A DNA stretch of 8,180 nt, taken from contig DOMR01000260.1 of NCBI GenBank assembly GCA_003509845.1, forward strand, positions 1-8,180, in the 5' to 3' direction. The translations under genes and the position numbers were made by a program. Each line of letters begins with the position of its first letter. Positions within the stretch are counted from its first letter, which is position 1. Source of the stretch: Chitinophagaceae bacterium (GTDB taxonomy: Bacteria > Bacteroidota > Bacteroidia > Chitinophagales > Chitinophagaceae). Under the pieces are notes generated by a model. That model was not told the origin of the DNA. It saw only the letters and a list, made by a program, of their open reading frames with translations, and did no database searches. Shown piece by piece: positions 6,333 through 8,180 of the stretch.

Positions 6333-8180
6333 TTAAACCAGGTTCACTAGGACGGATAAGTCGGGATGCTTGTCCAGAAAGGAAACCATATCATCATTCA
6401 TTAAAAAGCCCTTTTCATAGGTACGCACACTGGCCACCAGTTGTTCCTTGGGTTCAATAAAATTGAATTTTAAGGAAGCTCGGCCTGGGTTCTGTTTTAA
6501 ATTCTTTTCAACAAATGCTAACATCTCTTGGTCAAGTTTGGATGGGTGCATGCTTATTTCAATGGACCTTGTTTGGTTTTGCTTCACGGTTTCCAACAAG
6601 GACATGTTGGTAATTTTAAACTCAAAGGCATTTGGCTGATTGTATCTGTTCCTAAAGCTTCCAGTTAAGAATATCTTTTGTCCTACTTCCAGGTAGTTTT
6701 GAAATTTTATATAATCCTCACTCCATAATATAAAGTCTGTTTTGCCTGTAAAATCTTCAATAACAAAGGAGCCAAAGTTTTTACCTGTTTTGGTCATCCG
6801 ATGTTGTACCTCAGTCACCAAACCCGCTAGTTTAAAATTTCGGCCTAACTGATTTAAATTCACAGACAATGTATCCCTTACTTCATTAAAATCATTAATC
6901 GGCGTAAATTGATAATGTCGCATTTCAAAGCTAAAATGATCCAAAGGGTGCCCACTCATAAACATACCAGTGATGTCCTTTTCGTGATCCAGCTTTTCAG
7001 TTAAAGTCCATTCCTCACATACGGTTATTTTTGGCACAGGCACTTGCATAGCTGATGGTAAATCGCCAAATAGTGTATTGGTAGTACCCGCATTTACGTT
7101 TTGTAAAGCTTGTGCGTAATTGATTAATTTTTCTAGTCCGTTGGTTCTATCACCATCCGCTACATGAAAAAATTGAGCACGGTGGTATTCTGGGAAACAG
7201 TCAAAGGTGCCAGAATAAGCCAAACTTTCTAATGATTTTTTATTGACAGATCGAGATAATACCCGTTTGATAAAATCAACCATATCTTTAAAATGGCCAG
7301 ATTTATTCCTTTCGGTAATAATGGTTTCGATTGCGGCTTCGCCAACTCCCTTTAATCCACCTAAGCCAAATCTAATTTCTCCATTTTTATTAACTGAAAA
7401 ACCATTGAGCGATTCATTGATATCTGGACCCAATACTTTTATCGTCATTCTTTTACATTCTTCCATGAAGAAGGTTATTTTATCAATACTGCCAGCATGG
7501 TTTAAAACCGCAGACATATATTCTCCAGGGTAGTGTGCTTTTAAATAAGCGGTTTGATAGGCCAAATAGGCGTAGCAAGTGGAGTGTGATTTATTAAAAG
7601 CGTATTGGGCAAATGCTTCCCAATCCGTCCAAACTTTTTCTAAGACATTTTCAGGATGTCCATTTTTTACAGCGCCTGCCACAAACTGCGCTTTCATTTT
7701 ATCCAATACTGATTTTTGCTTTTTACCCATGGCTTTTCTCAGTACATCGGCATCACCTTTGGTAAAGCTGGCAATTTTTTGACTGAGCAACATTACCTGT
7801 TCCTGATAAACAGTAATACCATAAGTATCCGCTAATATTTCTTCCATCACAGGCAAATCATACTTGATTAATTCTCGCCCGTGTTTACGTTCAATGAAAT
7901 TAGGAATATATGCCATCGGGCCTGGGCGGTACAAGGCATTCATCGCAATTAAATCGGCAAATTTATCCGGTTTTAAATCACGTAAATGTTTTTGCATGCC
8001 CACACTTTCAAACTGGAAAGTAGCATTAGTTTCGCCGCGTTGGTATAAATTAAAAGTTTTTGCATCGTCCAAAGGAATCAAATCCAAATCAATGATAATT
8101 CCGTGATTTTGTTTGATTAATTCCAAAGCGGTTTTTAAAATGGAGAGGGTCTTTAAACCCAAGAAGTCCATTTTTAATAC
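6333..8180 (-). CDS. dnaE: DNA polymerase III subunit alpha, C-terminal half (5' end outside the window)
   Basis: This is the replicative polymerase catalytic subunit. The frame stays open to the right edge (V-L-K precede the first Met), giving 615 residues, about half of the usual 1,150-1,250. The visible part begins at KMDFLGL, whose Asp (8166-8168) matches the third catalytic aspartate of the palm (E. coli Asp555); the first two, and the PHP domain, lie outside. Then follow, in fragment numbering, FQFES at 55-59, MNALYRPGP at 80-88, YQEQVM at 125-130 and FNKSHS at 195-200 in the fingers; a helix-hairpin-helix RFGLGGLKGVGEAAI at about 270-284; a degenerate clamp-binding site TNTLFG at 367-372; and an OB-fold at about 449-525 (FKLAGLVTEV, TGKNFGSFVIEDFTG). 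The remaining residues match the C-terminal, tau-interacting region. It is DnaE type rather than PolC, since the order ends in an OB-fold and C-terminal domain. trxA lies downstream. Confidence 0.96.
   Translation of the reverse strand, partial: VLKMDFLGLKTLSILKTALELIKQNHGIIIDLDLIPLDDAKTFNLYQRGETNATFQFESVGMQKHLRDLKPDKFADLIAMNALYRPGPMAYIPNFIERKHGRELIKYDLPVMEEILADTYGITVYQEQVMLLSQKIASFTKGDADVLRKAMGKKQKSVLDKMKAQFVAGAVKNGHPENVLEKVWTDWEAFAQYAFNKSHSTCYAYLAYQTAYLKAHYPGEYMSAVLNHAGSIDKITFFMEECKRMTIKVLGPDINESLNGFSVNKNGEIRFGLGGLKGVGEAAIETIITERNKSGHFKDMVDFIKRVLSRSVNKKSLESLAYSGTFDCFPEYHRAQFFHVADGDRTNGLEKLINYAQALQNVNAGTTNTLFGDLPSAMQVPVPKITVCEEWTLTEKLDHEKDITGMFMSGHPLDHFSFEMRHYQFTPINDFNEVRDTLSVNLNQLGRNFKLAGLVTEVQHRMTKTGKNFGSFVIEDFTGKTDFILWSEDYIKFQNYLEVGQKIFLTGSFRNRYNQPNAFEFKITNMSLLETVKQNQTRSIEISMHPSKLDQEMLAFVEKNLKQNPGRASLKFNFIEPKEQLVASVRTYEKGFLMNDDMVSFLDKHPDLSVLVNLV

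Noticed and set aside
1318..8106. Several plus-strand open frames of 63-96 codons
   Set aside because: All but one lie inside minus-strand genes of clear identity; the one at 6251-6460 crosses the dnaE 3' end and the adjacent spacer. They show no family features, initiation signals or plausible domains.

Overview
The window looks like an ordinary housekeeping stretch of a Bacteroidota chromosome, most likely from the Chitinophagaceae side of the phylum. The reasons are an AT-rich sequence, start codons without Shine-Dalgarno sequences, two exact matches to the Bacteroidota -7 promoter element (TAnnTTTG), a futalosine-pathway menaquinone gene, and protein sequences that read like that phylum's versions. 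The family-level placement is inference. I see no phage, insertion sequence, CRISPR array, tRNA or rRNA.

All seven genes lie on the minus strand, so transcription runs from high to low coordinates. In that order they are: dnaE (8180 to 6333, 5' end outside the window); trxA (6179 to 5862); a concentrative nucleoside transporter (5767 to 4508); mqnE, aminofutalosine synthase (4430 to 3273); a secreted beta-lactamase-fold serine hydrolase (3271 to 2009); a class I aspartate-type aminotransferase (1910 to 720); and an RlmK-like 23S rRNA methyltransferase (609 to 1, 3' end outside the window). The last gene is open at the left edge and is easily missed.

Transcription units: trxA has its own likely promoter and a strong terminator. 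mqnE has a likely promoter, and the serine hydrolase follows it with one base between stop and start, so these two form a coupled pair. The aminotransferase ends in a strong terminator. Two genes, the transporter and the methyltransferase, begin only about 25 to 30 nt after the terminator of the preceding gene, with no recognisable promoter between. No intergenic stretch exceeds 155 bases.

Functionally the genes cover replication, thiol redox, nucleoside uptake, menaquinone synthesis, cell-envelope or secreted hydrolysis, amino-acid metabolism and ribosome modification. They do not form one pathway. I did not find a new system. The points most worth checking are the large insertion in the serine hydrolase and its coupling to mqnE, a degenerate clamp-binding motif in DnaE, and altered substrate-site residues in the nucleoside transporter.
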